Shown here in pieces: positions 11,851 to 22,897 of a stretch of 64,000 bases of DNA (the first letter of the stretch is position 1; the number at the start of each line of letters is the position of its first letter). Location: the NCBI RefSeq assembly GCF_018446385.1, contig NC_056004.1:25116492-25180491 (forward strand). Direction: 5' to 3'. Both the position numbers and the translations under genes were made by a program. Source of the DNA: Zingiber officinale (Eukaryota; Streptophyta; Magnoliopsida; Zingiberales; Zingiberaceae). The notes under the pieces are model-generated. The model was not told the origin of the DNA and did no database searches. It was given only the letters and a program-made list of their open reading frames with translations.

Positions 11851-12821
11851 GATGTGATCAACCCAAGTTAAGCTAGGGTCAAAAATAGATATGAATATTA
11901 AATAATTTATTTTGCAATAACGTGCAACAAGATAGAAATATTAAATTTCAAAAAAAAGTCCAATTTTCAATTTTCTACCTCCCCTAGACTTATACTTTTT
12001 CTTCTCCCCCTTTGATCACATAAAAAATTGGGGTTGCAAGAAAAATCTAAGGGTTGACACTTAGAAAATTTATAAAGATCTATTTAAATGATTTTCTGGA
12101 AAATATTTCTAAGTCAAGGAAAATTTCTAAGTCAAGAAAAATTTCTAAGTCATTAAGAACTTTTTAGAAAATTTTGAGACTTTTTGGAAATTTTACAATA
12201 ATTTTCACAAAAGCAATCTCAAAATATCAGAGAACACTTCTAAGTTAAAAATAACTTTTGGAAAATTTCTAAGTTTTTGTCATGAAAATTAAGAGTTTTC
12301 TCAGTAGAAAACTTTATGCATAAATTTTTTTTTTGGAACATGTAGAAATAATTAAAAAATTTTAATTTTAATTTTATTTTATTTTATGCTTTTATCAGAA
12401 AGTTTTAAATTTCCATTTTAACTTATTACAATTTCTCAAATTTGAAGTAAGAAAATTTGAACATGCAAGAAAGTTTTAAATTTTCATTTTAACTTATTAC
12501 AATTTCTTAAATTTGAAGTAAGAAAATTTGAACATGCAAGAAAGTTTTAAATTTTCGTTTTAACTTATTACAATTTCTCAAATTTGAAGTAAGAAAGTTT
12601 GAACATGCGAAGAATTGTATCATGTTAATATCTGTTAATAGTTTGTCGAGATACTTTAATCAACAGACTATCTCTTTCAGCTTTAAAGTAACAAATATTA
12701 AACATGCAAGAAATTGTATTAACAAAATAATTGGTAAAACTTCATTTGACAATTTTTCTAATTTGTAAGATTCATTCGACAAAATATTTTGTAGTTTGCA
12801 AGAATCTTTTGGCAATATTTC
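11851..12821. other. AT-rich non-coding region of gag-only element, with 71 bp triplicate
   Basis: No gene is seen. Three near-identical copies of a 71 bp unit start at 12397, 12468 and 12539. The rest is low-complexity AT-rich sequence with many short variants of AAATTTCTAAGTC. Confidence 0.7.
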
Positions 12822-13539
12822 TCATTTGTAAAATTCTTTTGACAAAATAATTTGTAATTCGCAAGAATCTTTCGTCAAAACATTTTGTAATTCAAAAAAT
12901 TCTTTCGATAATATTCTTAATTTGCAAGAAGTGTTCGGTAGTTGATTTTCTAATCCGAAAAACTCTTTCGATGATTCAATTTTTAATTCAAAAAATTCTT
13001 TCGGCGACATTTTGATTGATTTAACTAAATGTTCAGAAGGTGGAGACCATACTTGACTTACCTTGTCAGCTGTTGATTCTCCCCCTGTTGAATTGCTTTC
13101 TTCTAAAGACTCTCCCCCTTTCTCGATGCTTGTCTCGGTTGAGCTTTCTTCATCTTTAGGTGGGTCTTCTGCTATGATTACTGTTTCAGCAATTTCTTTA
13201 GTCTCGGATTCGGCTTCTTCTGATTCTTCATGAATCTTCAAGAACTTTTTCCAAAGTTCTTTTGTGCTTTTGTACTCTCCGACTCTATTGATATCTTCAT
13301 TTGGTATTACGGTTAGAATGTGAAATTCTGCCCGTCTGTTTGCCATCGATTCGTTACGTTGTTTGTTGGTCCAGAGGCGTAAATTGATTTCTTCTCCATT
13401 CGCATTCTTCGGTTCTTCATAACCAAATTTCATTATTGAAAAAAATACCAGACTCAGAGTTTAGATATACCTCCATTTTTTGTTCCCAAACGGCAAACTC
13501 CCCATCGAATGCTTGTGGGTAGTCGCTAGCTCCGGCCAT
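12822..13539 (-). pseudogene. gag: Gag-like protein of the gag-only element, frameshifted
   Basis: On the minus strand an ATG at 13539 opens MAGASDYPQAFDGEFAVWEQKMEVYL, a typical copia gag start. A short T-run near 13444-13450 shifts the frame, and the remaining 203 codons run from 13433 to 12822. That part includes LRLWTNKQRN, then EFHILTVIPNEDINRV and STKELWKKFLKIHE, which match the copia gag core (UBN2-like). After HEESEEAESE the usual gag C-terminus and zinc knuckle are absent. They are replaced by an acidic Glu/Ser/Thr-rich stretch and by 4-5 imperfect repeats of the type SKEFFELQN. The function of that tail is unknown. It could be a decayed AT-rich region read by chance. Confidence 0.75.
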
Positions 13540-13582
13540 CGTTTTGTTGCTTCAGACAGCGGTTAGTCCTTCTGAGGCATCT

Positions 13583-13596
13583 TGGCTCTGATACCA
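13583..13596 (-). promoter_or_regulatory. Primer-binding site of gag-only element
   Basis: The minus strand reads TGGTATCAGAGCCA two bases inside the 5' LTR. This matches the initiator-Met tRNA type over 14 bases, the best-preserved primer site in the window. Confidence 0.88.
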
Positions 13597-13598
13597 CT

Positions 13599-14651
13599 TG
13601 TAGGACCGTTGGACTGGCTGGAAGGGGGGGTTGTTGGATATCCTGCAAAATCAAAAACAAAAACGAACAACCCTTCCTCGAACTCTTTAAGCTAACACTT
13701 GTAAAATAAACAAAGCAGATAAATAAAACATTAAAAAGATGAGGCACAAAATTTACTTGGTTACAACCGATGTGGTTGTTAATCCAAGGAAGGTTAAGCG
13801 CACTAGAATACTCCTTCAGGTGGAGAAGCCTCTTACAATGTTGAAGCACAGAAATAGAATCTTAACTCTAAAGCACACAAGCATAGGAATTACAAGTAAT
13901 GATTTCGTTAAAAAGCTTCTGGACCAAGGCTATATTTATAACTTTGGTCGGGTCCCCCGAAGGGTTCCAGGTGCCCTGGGGGGGATAAAATTTTATCCCC
14001 CAACGTTCAGAACGCGTTAGACGTATTCTGGTCAAACATCCTGGTCCGGGCGCCTGGAGGGGTTCCGAGCGCCCCGGGCTGGTCCGGGCGCCCCGGATAG
14101 TTCCGGGCGCCCCGAACCCCCCAAGTCAACAGATGTTGACTTTTATCCGTCGGGACCTTTGCTCCGGTTTGATCCGCTTCGGTCCTGGTCTTCTACTCCG
14201 GATCCGCTCACTTAGGTGATCTCTGCCATCCGGAATAGGGCTCACCCAAACCCAACTTTCGGTCTTCTCGAGCAGCCTTCCGCCCCGGCTTCTCGTCCCT
14301 CGGAATCGCTGCGTGTTTCCTTCTCATCCACCAGCATACTCATCCGCAGTCTTCGTCCCTCGGTCGCACCCCATGCCGACCTTCTCACTAGCTGGGTCTC
14401 TTGCTCCTCGAGCAATCTTCCGCTCTAGCTTTCGTCCCTCGGAACCACCGCACGCTTCCTTCTCGTCTGTCGGTGTACTCTTCCCAGCATCTCGTCCCTC
14501 AGACACACCGCGTGCCGTCCTTCTCGCTAGCTGCATCTTCCGCTCGAGTACCTGTGCTCCTAAGCTCTTGCACACTTAGACACAAGGTTAGAAACACAGA
14601 GGACCTAACTTAACTTGTTAATCACACCAAAACAACCTTAGGGTTCTAACA
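13599..14651 (-). repeat. 5' LTR of gag-only element
   Basis: 1053 bp. In plus-strand reading it runs TGTAGGACC to TTCTAACA, followed by the target duplication TAGTA at 14652-14656. Its central part is rich in GGGCGCCCC-type strings and its distal third in TCCGCTC/TCGTCCCTCGG motifs. Frames in this part are open on both strands but look non-coding. Confidence 0.9.
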
Positions 14652-14988
14652 TAGTATTGGTATTTAGTTAGACTTCCTACATGTTCATAAGGATGGAGGT
14701 AAGGAGATGAACAATGCATAGGGACATTAACTAGGATCATAGTGAAACCAAACTTCTAGAATCATTCCCCCAATCACTCTTTCCCTCTCTCTACTTTCTT
14801 TTCTCTTCTCTCACTCTCTCCTTCTCTCTCTTGCTCACAAGCTTTCAACCTTCTCCCAACTTTCGATCGTCTAGATAACTTTCTTTCTGACATCTCTAGT
14901 GCTGCTTAATCAATAGTCCCTATGGACTCGACAATGTTTTATATTATTGATGATATTTCCATGTACTTATGGATTCGTATCAAGTTTT
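14652..14988 (+). other. Athila-like element, sequence before the primer site
   Basis: Continues 1-827. It contains a CT-rich tract at 14760-14850 (many CTCTC units), typical of a plant retrotransposon leader or LTR promoter-proximal region. No gene is seen. Confidence 0.5.
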
Positions 14989-15006
14989 TAGCAACGTTGC
15001 CAGGGA
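14989..15006 (+). promoter_or_regulatory. Degenerate tRNA-Asp-type primer-binding site
   Basis: TAGCAACGTTGCCAGGGA matches the Athila-type site TGGCGCCGTTGCCGGGGA at 14 of 18 positions. All four differences are G or C replaced by A. The placement before gag fits. Confidence 0.65.
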
Positions 15007-15404
15007 CTATTTCTATTTAACATTAGTTGATTAACATATGAGTTATTCTAGGTTTGTTAATAGATTTTCATTTTATTATTTTTTTTATTTCTGCATTTAT
15101 TTTTCTAGTCATTAGTTTATAGTTCAAATTTTCCTTTCCTTAATTTCTGCATTTTCTTTCTTGTTCTTAATTCTGTAATTTTGTTTTGTTTTGTTTAATT
15201 TTTATATTTTTGTTTATCTATGATCACTAACATGCCAAGCATGCCTTTAAGAAAATTTTCTGCACATATTTTTGCAAGATTTATGTCTCCCATTGTGCAA
15301 CCTCATTAAAAAGAAAAAAAAATCCCAACTAGACCTAGGGTTAATTACCATCATACAAGGTCATAAATTTGGAGGAGAAATATGAAAAAACCCTTATCTA
15401 CACC

Positions 15405-16532
15405 TTGAGACATTCCTAGAATATTGCAACATGGTAAACTGTGAAGGAGTGTTAGCGGATGCAGTTCATTTAATGGCATTCCCTTTCAATATCAAAGACA
15501 GGATAAAGACTTGGTTTTATTCTCTCATTCCTTAAAACATTACAAGTTGGGAACAATTAGAATAGTAATTTTTGAATCATTTTTTCCCTCCAAGTAGAAC
15601 ATTTTACATGAGGAATTGCATCACAAACTTTGCTCAGACAAATGGAGAATCACTATTTGAAGCATGGGATAGATTCAAGAATTCATTAAGATAGTGTCCT
15701 CACCATTGTTTAGAAAGATGGCTGACAGTGCACATATTTTACATGGGGATTTTTTTTTCAGATAAGTCTTATTAGATTCATTAGCTGGAGGTTCTTTTAT
15801 GAACAAAAGTTTGGATGAAGCATATGTATTAATTGATTAAGTGACATTGAACCTCCAAGAATAGCCAAACAAAAGTTGGATGGAACCTCCCTCAATAATT
15901 CAAGAAGTAGGAGCCAAGAATGCAAGTGTGCCTGTTAAACAAGATATTTTGCAACCATATAAAAATGTTGAAAATCATGAAGAAATCAACATAAAACCAC
16001 AGAACAAGGGGTTCAAATAGTTAGAGGCTAAGATAAATAGCTTGACTTCAAAATGGTTCAAACATCACCTCCCTCGCACCCAAACAAGGTCTAGTAAGCC
16101 TTGTAATGATATCAAGTTGAGAAGTAGTTTGTATATCAAGGAACATCAGGGGAAAAATGGGTATGAATATAAGGAAAGGAACACAAGAGAACCACAAAGA
16201 CTCACCTCCATCACTCCACCAGTCCCATTTCCTTAACGGTTGATGCAGTCAAGTCTAGATCATGAATTTGAACCACCACCGCGAACTCTACAACCAATGC
16301 TTCCACCGAGAACATATGCACCACTAATCCCTTCTCCACAAAGGTAGGTGATGATGGTGACCAAAGAGGAGTTCAGCAAATTCTATGATGATAATTGAAT
16401 TGCATGCAAATTTGTTGATTTAATTCAAGATGATGAATTTTCTATGATGATGAAGTAGCAACTTGCAAATTTGTTAGGATACTTAACAATGAAGATTTTT
16501 ATGATGAGGATGATCAGTTTGAAATTTCTGAT
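15405..16532 (+). pseudogene. gag: Athila-like gag remnant
   Basis: Fragments of a Ty3/gypsy Athila/Tat-type gag are readable through stops. One is HLMAFPFNIKDRIKTWFYSL (about 15467-15526). It is followed by ITSWEQLE and by NHFFPPSRTFYMRNCITNFAQ, then by ESLFEAWDRFKNSLR with CPHHCLERWLTVHIFYMG. Downstream, 16042-16236 is an open, basic stretch of 64 codons and about 16380-16532 is Asp/Glu-rich. Several TAG/TAA codons interrupt, and there is no recognisable protease. The end of the fragment at 16537 is the insertion point of the gypsy element (duplication GAAGT). Confidence 0.65.
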
Positions 16533-16537
16533 GAAGT

Positions 16538-17641
16538 TGTAAAATACAGTACTCCAAATATTAATTAAATAATAAGGTTAAATAGAGGAATAATCTTAAC
16601 GGAATTTTTCAAAATTTTTAGAAATTTTCTGAGAATTTTTCGGAGGCCGCATGGTGTAGGTTACGGGGATAAATATTGGACCACGGGAAAGCTTGTTTAA
16701 GTTACCCCACTTGAAGAGGAAAAATTTTATTTTTCTTTTCCTTCTTCCCTTTTCTTTTTCTTCTCTTCATTGCCGAACCCATGCCCTAATCCTCCCGATC
16801 ACCGTCCCTTCTTCTCCCTCACACGGCGACGAACCCGATCACCTTACCCTCTCGCGACGTCTCTTCTCCCTTGCCTACAAAACTGCCGGCCAAGGAGAAG
16901 CCTCAAGCCTCTCTCTTCTCCCCGCGTCATCTTCCCCTTCTCCTTTATCTTATTCTCTCCCCTCCACCCCGATGCATTCCCTTTGTCTCTATGTCTTCAC
17001 TGCAATTCGTCACCGTGTGCTGACAGCCGACGTTGTCGTTCATCCACGCGAGTAGCCGACGCCGAGGTTCCTTTTCCTTATTCTCCTTTCTCCCTCACTG
17101 TGGTCCCGTCTTTATTGCTACCCCAACCCATAATTTCGAGTTTTCCCTATTAATTCCTTCTTCTCTAGTTTCTATAGCCGGTTGTTGAGGTTTCTGCCGA
17201 AGAGGGAAACTGCCAGCACTAAGATACGGTAAGTCTGTTGGATTTGGGTTTCAGATTTGGTATAGGATGTTGTGCTAACCGATTGGATGTCTCTGGTTGC
17301 AGTTTTAGTGTAGCTTCGGTCAAGAATCTGTGAGAGTAAGTACTTTCGGCTAGCAATTTCTAGCAGTAAGGTTCATCGGCAGTGAATCCACAAGGGAGCA
17401 TCTAAGATCTGGGTGAGTGTTGGCATTGATCTATGTTTTAGCTTAACTTGTTGTGACTAGGAAGGTTTAGGGTTAATTAATCCACTTTGATTGTGAAATT
17501 ATTGGGGATAATTAACCCAATTGGATTAATGGGAATTAGCTATGTGGGTTCTTGTGGTTTGATTCATAATGAAGTAGATTGGTAATTAAGAGATGGAATG
17601 GTTATTGGTTTAAGAAAAAGGATTAGTGGATGAGTTGATAT
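16538..17641 (+). repeat. 5' LTR of outer gypsy, first part
   Basis: Homologous to 35248-36345 of the 3' LTR. It begins TGTAAAATACAG and is interrupted at GATAT (17637-17641) by the inner element. It contains a CT-rich block at 16735-17160, probably promoter-proximal. Confidence 0.85.
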
Positions 17642-20267
17642 TGTAAAATACCGAAAAAGGATGATTAACCATAAGGGAATTTTTCAAAATTTTTAAAAAA
17701 TTTTTGGGAATTTTTCGGAGCCCGTATGGTGTAGGTTACGGGGATAGATATTGGGCCCCCGAAAAAGCCTGTTTAGGATACCCCATTTAAGCGAGGAAAA
17801 GTTAGATTTTTCCTTTTGTTTTTCTTTGTTTTCTATTCCTCTCCTTCTCCCGATGTCGAGCAGCGCCGAAGATTCCTTCTTTTCCTCTTCGTGTGAAGAC
17901 AACTCGGAGCCACCCGAGCAGCGCTGCACCTCTGCCCTAGCGCCGACCACCTCCTCTGCCCAACATCGTTGCTTCTGCCACCTTCTCCAATCATCATCCA
18001 ATGCCGAGCTTTCTTCCCGATTTAGTGAAATCGTGCCCTACCTCCGACCACGCGAGTGCAAGGGATGCAGATCCATCTCAAGCAACTCGATCACCTTCCT
18101 TCATCCTTGCGAGCACTGTGGTCTTCAATCTATCACCAGCAGACATGGGCCTATCGTCGACACTGCACGACCTTCTGTTCTCTACACCGCTGAGAATTGG
18201 ATTAAGGCTAGGAAATGAAGGCAGTGGGAAGAAAGAGTAAACCTCTGTTGTCGGTGTGTACCACCATCAACCACTTACGGATTTAGGTAAGTTATGCTCT
18301 TGATCTCTAAGTTTTCAAAAACCCTAATTGCCTACTGGTTGGATGCGGAAGCAACTCATGGATATGTTGATTGATTTCTAGGTTTGGTATCAACAAGATT
18401 AAGCTGTTGTTGGAGATGAGGAATCTAATCATTATTTATACACTTAGGTGAGCATGTTCAATGATTTTATTTGGATTCCTATTGAGGATGATCTATTCTG
18501 TACAGATTCTGTATAGGTTATTAGATTACATCTAATTGGAAATCTTCATCGGAACTAGGATTTTAAATATAAAGGAAGGATAAGATTATTAAATAGGTTT
18601 GGAGATTTTTATTTAGCTATATAGCTAAATACATTATGTTTGATATCACAGGACTTTGATTCGAGACGGTGTTACGACGAGGGATCTATTTCAGATCTGA
18701 TCCTCCTATTAGAGGCGGGTACCTTGACTTATCTATTTTGATATGTCATATTGATATGCTTAGTAATATTTAACAAGCAGTAATATTTATGTTTATTTTT
18801 GCATCGGTATGTCATTATCTATTACTTGAGCATGCTGTATTTATTTCCTATTGTTGGATACATGTTCTTTTGATTATATATGACCTTAAGGTAATGACAT
18901 ACCATACCATATTATGTTCAGGACATTGATCTATTTTACCATACCCGACCTGTGTACCTAGATCATATTATTTTATCCATATATCTTTTGGTACACATTT
19001 TGGTAGAGATGGATAGGATCAAGATATTTCCATCCTTAGTGTCATGAATCATCTCGCATGATTTCATGCAGTACGATTGTGGGCTTCATTATTATTGAGC
19101 ACATCTCCAGTTACTTGAATCTGTACACACAACCACTCACTAGTTAGTGGTTTCTATCAGGCAGGGTGTGTTGCAGCAGGTTGCTCTGTCAAGGGCTTCG
19201 TTGGTCCACTCATGGGTAGTGTAACGTAGCGTTGTAGCTGGACAGGAATCCCTCCTCCGGATTGGCTCAGGGAGATGAGAACATTGAGCTCCCCCACTTA
19301 TGATTTGGGGTAAGGAGGATAGGTGTACTCCGACAACATCCCGTCCAGTCGGTCACTTAGGAGCAGTGATGGCAGAGTGCACAATTGTCACAACCCTACC
19401 CACTCGGTCTCATCATCGTGTGTGAGATGGCTAACTGGTAGTAGGAGTGACCAGGACATGTCATTGGCATCATACGCATTGATGCATTTATTGCTTGTGT
19501 TTGCCACACTTATTTGCTGCATATTTGGTGGATGCATATGTTTGACATATATACAGGGTTTATGATACTCTCGGTCTGACGACCTTGTTATCCCTATACT
19601 TAGGTCCTAGTTAGTACAGATACTTCTGTTCCTTACAGTTTGGCATTTTTCATATGATATATATATCCAGGAGACTGTACGCATATTTATTATTAGCTGT
19701 TATTTCTTACTATGCATGTCAGAAGTTACTCGCTTAGGAGTTGACTCACTCCGTCGATATTACTATTTCAGGTTGACGCTGTCCGGAGATCTCCAGTCAC
19801 TAGTCCCCCTGTAGATTGCAAGGATGTTGTTTGGTCTTTTGGTTTTCTTATTATACTATCCAGACTATGTTTTAGACTTGTTCTGGTTTTTCTCTATGGA
19901 TATTGTATGGTTTTTCTTTATTTTTCGATGGGGTTTTATTTGGATATGTTCTGCTACATGTCTGCTTGGATGACAGAAGAGGTGAGTCGATTGTATTTGC
20001 GTGGTTGTGATTTGAGTTTTATGGGCGTAGTTGAGTAGAATATAAGATTTGAGTTTTATGGGTATAATTGAGTAGGATATTTGAGATGATTTCCTTATCG
20101 TTGCTTTAGTTTGGTTTGTTTACTATTATACTGTGTGGTTGTCACTCTTATTTTATTGTATGTTTTCGGCCGTGTGTGGATATGTTGTAGAAAGTTTCAG
20201 ATTGTCACCCATACAGGGGAGATGTTGTCGAAATTTCTTCTGGCAGGGACTCTCTCGGGGCGTGACA
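17642..20267 (+). repeat. 5' LTR of inner gypsy
   Basis: 2626 bp. A frame at 17751-18218 (155 codons, Ser/Cys-rich) is open here but split in the 3' LTR copy, so it is probably not a gene. The LTR ends CGTGACA at 20267. Confidence 0.88.
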
Positions 20268-20274
20268 ATTTATT

Positions 20275-20286
20275 TGGTATCAGAGA
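20275..20286 (+). promoter_or_regulatory. Primer-binding site of inner gypsy
   Basis: TGGTATCAGAGA lies seven bases after the LTR end and matches the initiator-Met-type site. Confidence 0.78.
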
Positions 20287-20521
20287 CAGGTTTGCGAGTC
20301 AAACTAGTACTTTTGGATTTGTATGGATTTTTTTTATGTTCATGTTTTGGAATTCGGTTTCGGATTTGTATGGATTTTCGTCGATTTTTCTCATTTTGAA
20401 ATTTTTGAGGTCAAAAAGGGGGGCTGGACAGCGACGGAACATCTCCAGACGGCATATAGGTATGATGTTTAATTTTATAGTGTGATACTTGAAGTAATAT
20501 CTACGTCATAATTTAACAGAT

Positions 20522-22330
20522 ATGAGACAAGGTGCAGTGCTCCCGTGCCGAGATGTGGTGCAAGACGGCCACGTAAGAGGATGTTGGAGTCCTTGGCAGC
20601 ACAGTCGCCATAGACATTTACGGGGGTTGAGCCTATCGGTCAGGCATAGACTCTTTACGGTGTTGCAGGCGCGTCGAGCTCCTAGACCCCGATTGCTCCT
20701 TTAGAGGTACCTACCTCAGCTGCACCCGTTATACCCACCCCTACAGTATTTATGGTACCACCAGTGGTACCACTGGCATACCCGGCACCTGCTTCGGTCG
20801 AGCCCACGGTGTATCTGGTACCACCACCCACCGTACCTTTAGCCGCGCCCACCTATGTTGACCCTGCAATGCCACCAATGGCACCTGCACCAGCCTATAC
20901 AGCAACACTGGGGATGCCTCCCCCGACCTATCCAGCGGTACCACCTGTAGTACCAGCTCTAGTGGTTCCACTAGTTCCTATAGCTGTCCCTACTCATCAC
21001 ACTGATATAGTTGCGACATGAGCTCAGATCCCAACTTTGGTAGAGTTGATGAAAAGTCGATTCACCCTTTTCCATAGATAGACCAATCCGAGTGTGGCCC
21101 AGCCCTAGATAGAGACCATGGAGTGGACCTTTTTCTATATGGCTTGCTCCGAGTGGGAGAAAGAAGAGCTGGTTGCTTTCCATTTACGAGATGAGGCTGA
21201 TATCTTGTGAGATACGCAGCGTTCCATCATAGGCGAGCCGAATATCACCTGGGCGAGATTCAGAGAGGCTTTTGAGAGCTGGTACTTATCACGGGCATAT
21301 CAAATGACTCGCCGACAGGATTTTCTAAGTCTATAGTAGAACAACCATTCGGTGACAGAGTACAATGCTGAGTTTAATTGGTTGGCCAGGTTTTGTCCAT
21401 AATTATTTGCTGAGGATAGATCCCGCATGCTATAGTTTATTCAGGGACTGGATGGACATATGCAAGTAAAGCTTGTCGGTTTTGGGAGTTCATCCTATTT
21501 AGAGACGTTGGACAGAGCCCTCATGATTGAGTCAGCTTAGCTGAGAGTGTTTCCGGATAGGAAAAGGAAGCAGACAGGTCAAACATCAGGACACATCCAG
21601 CAGCCACAGGCTATTGGACAACAGCAGAGTGGTTGTAGTCGGCCAGGTCAAGGTACTTCTGGGGATTCGGGGCAGCCTCAGAAGTCAAGGCGATCTTCAT
21701 CAGGATGTTCCCGATCTTCTCACCAGAATTGGAAACAACCCGCCAGTGACACTCACTGCACCAGATGTGGGTCCAGAGACCACCTCACCACAACCTGCTC
21801 CTTGGGATAGTCGGTTTTCTATTATTGCAAACTACTCGAGCACCTAGCTGAGATTGTTCGCTGAAGGCCCAGCATAGGACATCCGGAGTGTCTAGTCATA
21901 GGGGACATCCCAGTCAGACATGGATTTATCGAGGAGGGCGGAGAGCCCAATCTTTGCATAGCCAGCAGAGGACAACTCCCTCGACAGCAGCTGCATATGG
22001 CATGCATGGACAGGAGCACTCCAGTGCCCTTATGGTACCACAGGATTCTGATGTGGGACCTCAGTATCAGCTGCAGCCCCAGCCACTGGTTCAGTACCAG
22101 TCACAGCCTCAGTCCCTAGTCCAGTATCAGCCGCAGCCGCAACCACTGGTCCAGTACCAGTCACAACCCTAGCCGCCAGTCCAGTATCAGTCGCAGCCTA
22201 CATATTCGTCTCTGCCTCAGTATTCGACACCATCACAGTGCCAGACTCAAACTCAGGCGCAACAGCCTTTGGCAGCACTACCACCTCCACCACCGCCAGA
22301 GATTGGACGTATACACAGTTACCAGAGAGG
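20522..22330 (+). pseudogene. gag: Inner gypsy gag, broken
   Basis: One frame, interrupted by stops, carries the whole protein. It begins with a Pro/Val/Ala-rich N-terminal region (20752-21021). The gag core has WARFREAFESWYL, RRQDFLSL, SVTEYNAEFNWLARFCP and GSSSYLETLDRALMIESA (about 21250-21540). A basic KRKQTGQ region follows at 21550-21620. The zinc knuckle is decayed: C-x2-C of HCTRCGSRDH is kept near 21757, while the second knuckle, seen intact as CYYCKFPGHLSRDC in the outer copy, is damaged around 21820-21870. A Gln-rich repeat of the 10-residue unit QPQPLVQYQS follows at 22070-22200. At least eight stops rule out a functional protein. Confidence 0.82.
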
Positions 22331-22365
22331 ATGCATAGCGGGCCAACGGATCCATTTTCCGTGGT

Positions 22366-22764
22366 ATGATTTTACTTTATGCATTATCCGCTGATATGCT
22401 GATAGATACTGGTAGCACACATTCTTTTATTTCCTGTGCCTTTATGAGGGACATAGGTAGACTACCTACTCTTAGACCGCAGCGACTGAATGTCTCTCTA
22501 CCATCCGGTGATACTTTGGATGTCATCCAGGAGGTCAAAGGTTGCCCGTTAGATTTTGGCAACATAATACTTACGGTAGATCTTTTAGTACTGGAAGTGG
22601 TCGAGTTTGATATTATTCTTGGCATGAATTGGCTGTCAGCATATCATGCCACTATTGATTTCCAGACGAGGGTGGCCATATTTCGGCCTCCGAACCAACC
22701 CTCGTGGGATTTCACTAGTATTAATTACGATGACATATCGATCATTTCAGCTGCTGACACATGA
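22366..22764 (+). pseudogene. pr: Inner gypsy protease
   Basis: Aspartic protease domain with the active-site motif LIDTGSTHSFIS (about 22399-22434). The later blocks are GCPLDFGN and DIILGMNWLSAYHATIDF, with ILGMNWL the usual second hallmark. It is in the gag frame. The frame shifts at about 22765-22790, where a short deletion relative to the outer copy separates it from reverse transcriptase. Confidence 0.85.
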
Positions 22765-22897
22765 CTGTCAGGGTGTTCTGTTATCTTTGATTAATACTGA
22801 AGATGATAGTAGTTTTCAACTCTCCGACGTTCCGGTAGTCCGAGAGTATCCGGATGTATTTCCATAGGAGCTACCAGGCTTGCCTCCCAGAAGGTAA

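Larger units (their letters stand above)
833..14651 (-). mobile_element. Gag-only non-autonomous LTR retrotransposon (TR-GAG type), complete, with nested copia
   Basis: Both LTRs, primer site, gag-like frame, polypurine tract and a perfect 5 bp target duplication (TAGTA, 828-832 and 14652-14656) are visible. The element reads on the minus strand: 5' LTR 13599-14651, primer site 13583-13596, gag 13539-12822, polypurine tract 11850-11837 and 3' LTR 11836-11256 plus 1300-833. Without the copia insertion it is about 3.9 kb, with only about 1.76 kb between the LTRs. No protease, integrase or reverse transcriptase is present, so it would need enzymes from another element. The gag resembles copia gag, so a copia partner is the likely helper (inference). 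Confidence 0.88.

Noticed and set aside
15061..15330. Possible host intergenic DNA in the AT-rich stretch after the tRNA-Asp-like site
   Set aside because: It lies between the primer site and gag of the Athila-like element and is best read as its leader.
17751..18240. Ser/Cys-rich frame in the inner gypsy LTR as a gene
   Set aside because: The copy in the 3' LTR (25935-26424) is split by stops, and the position is LTR or leader.
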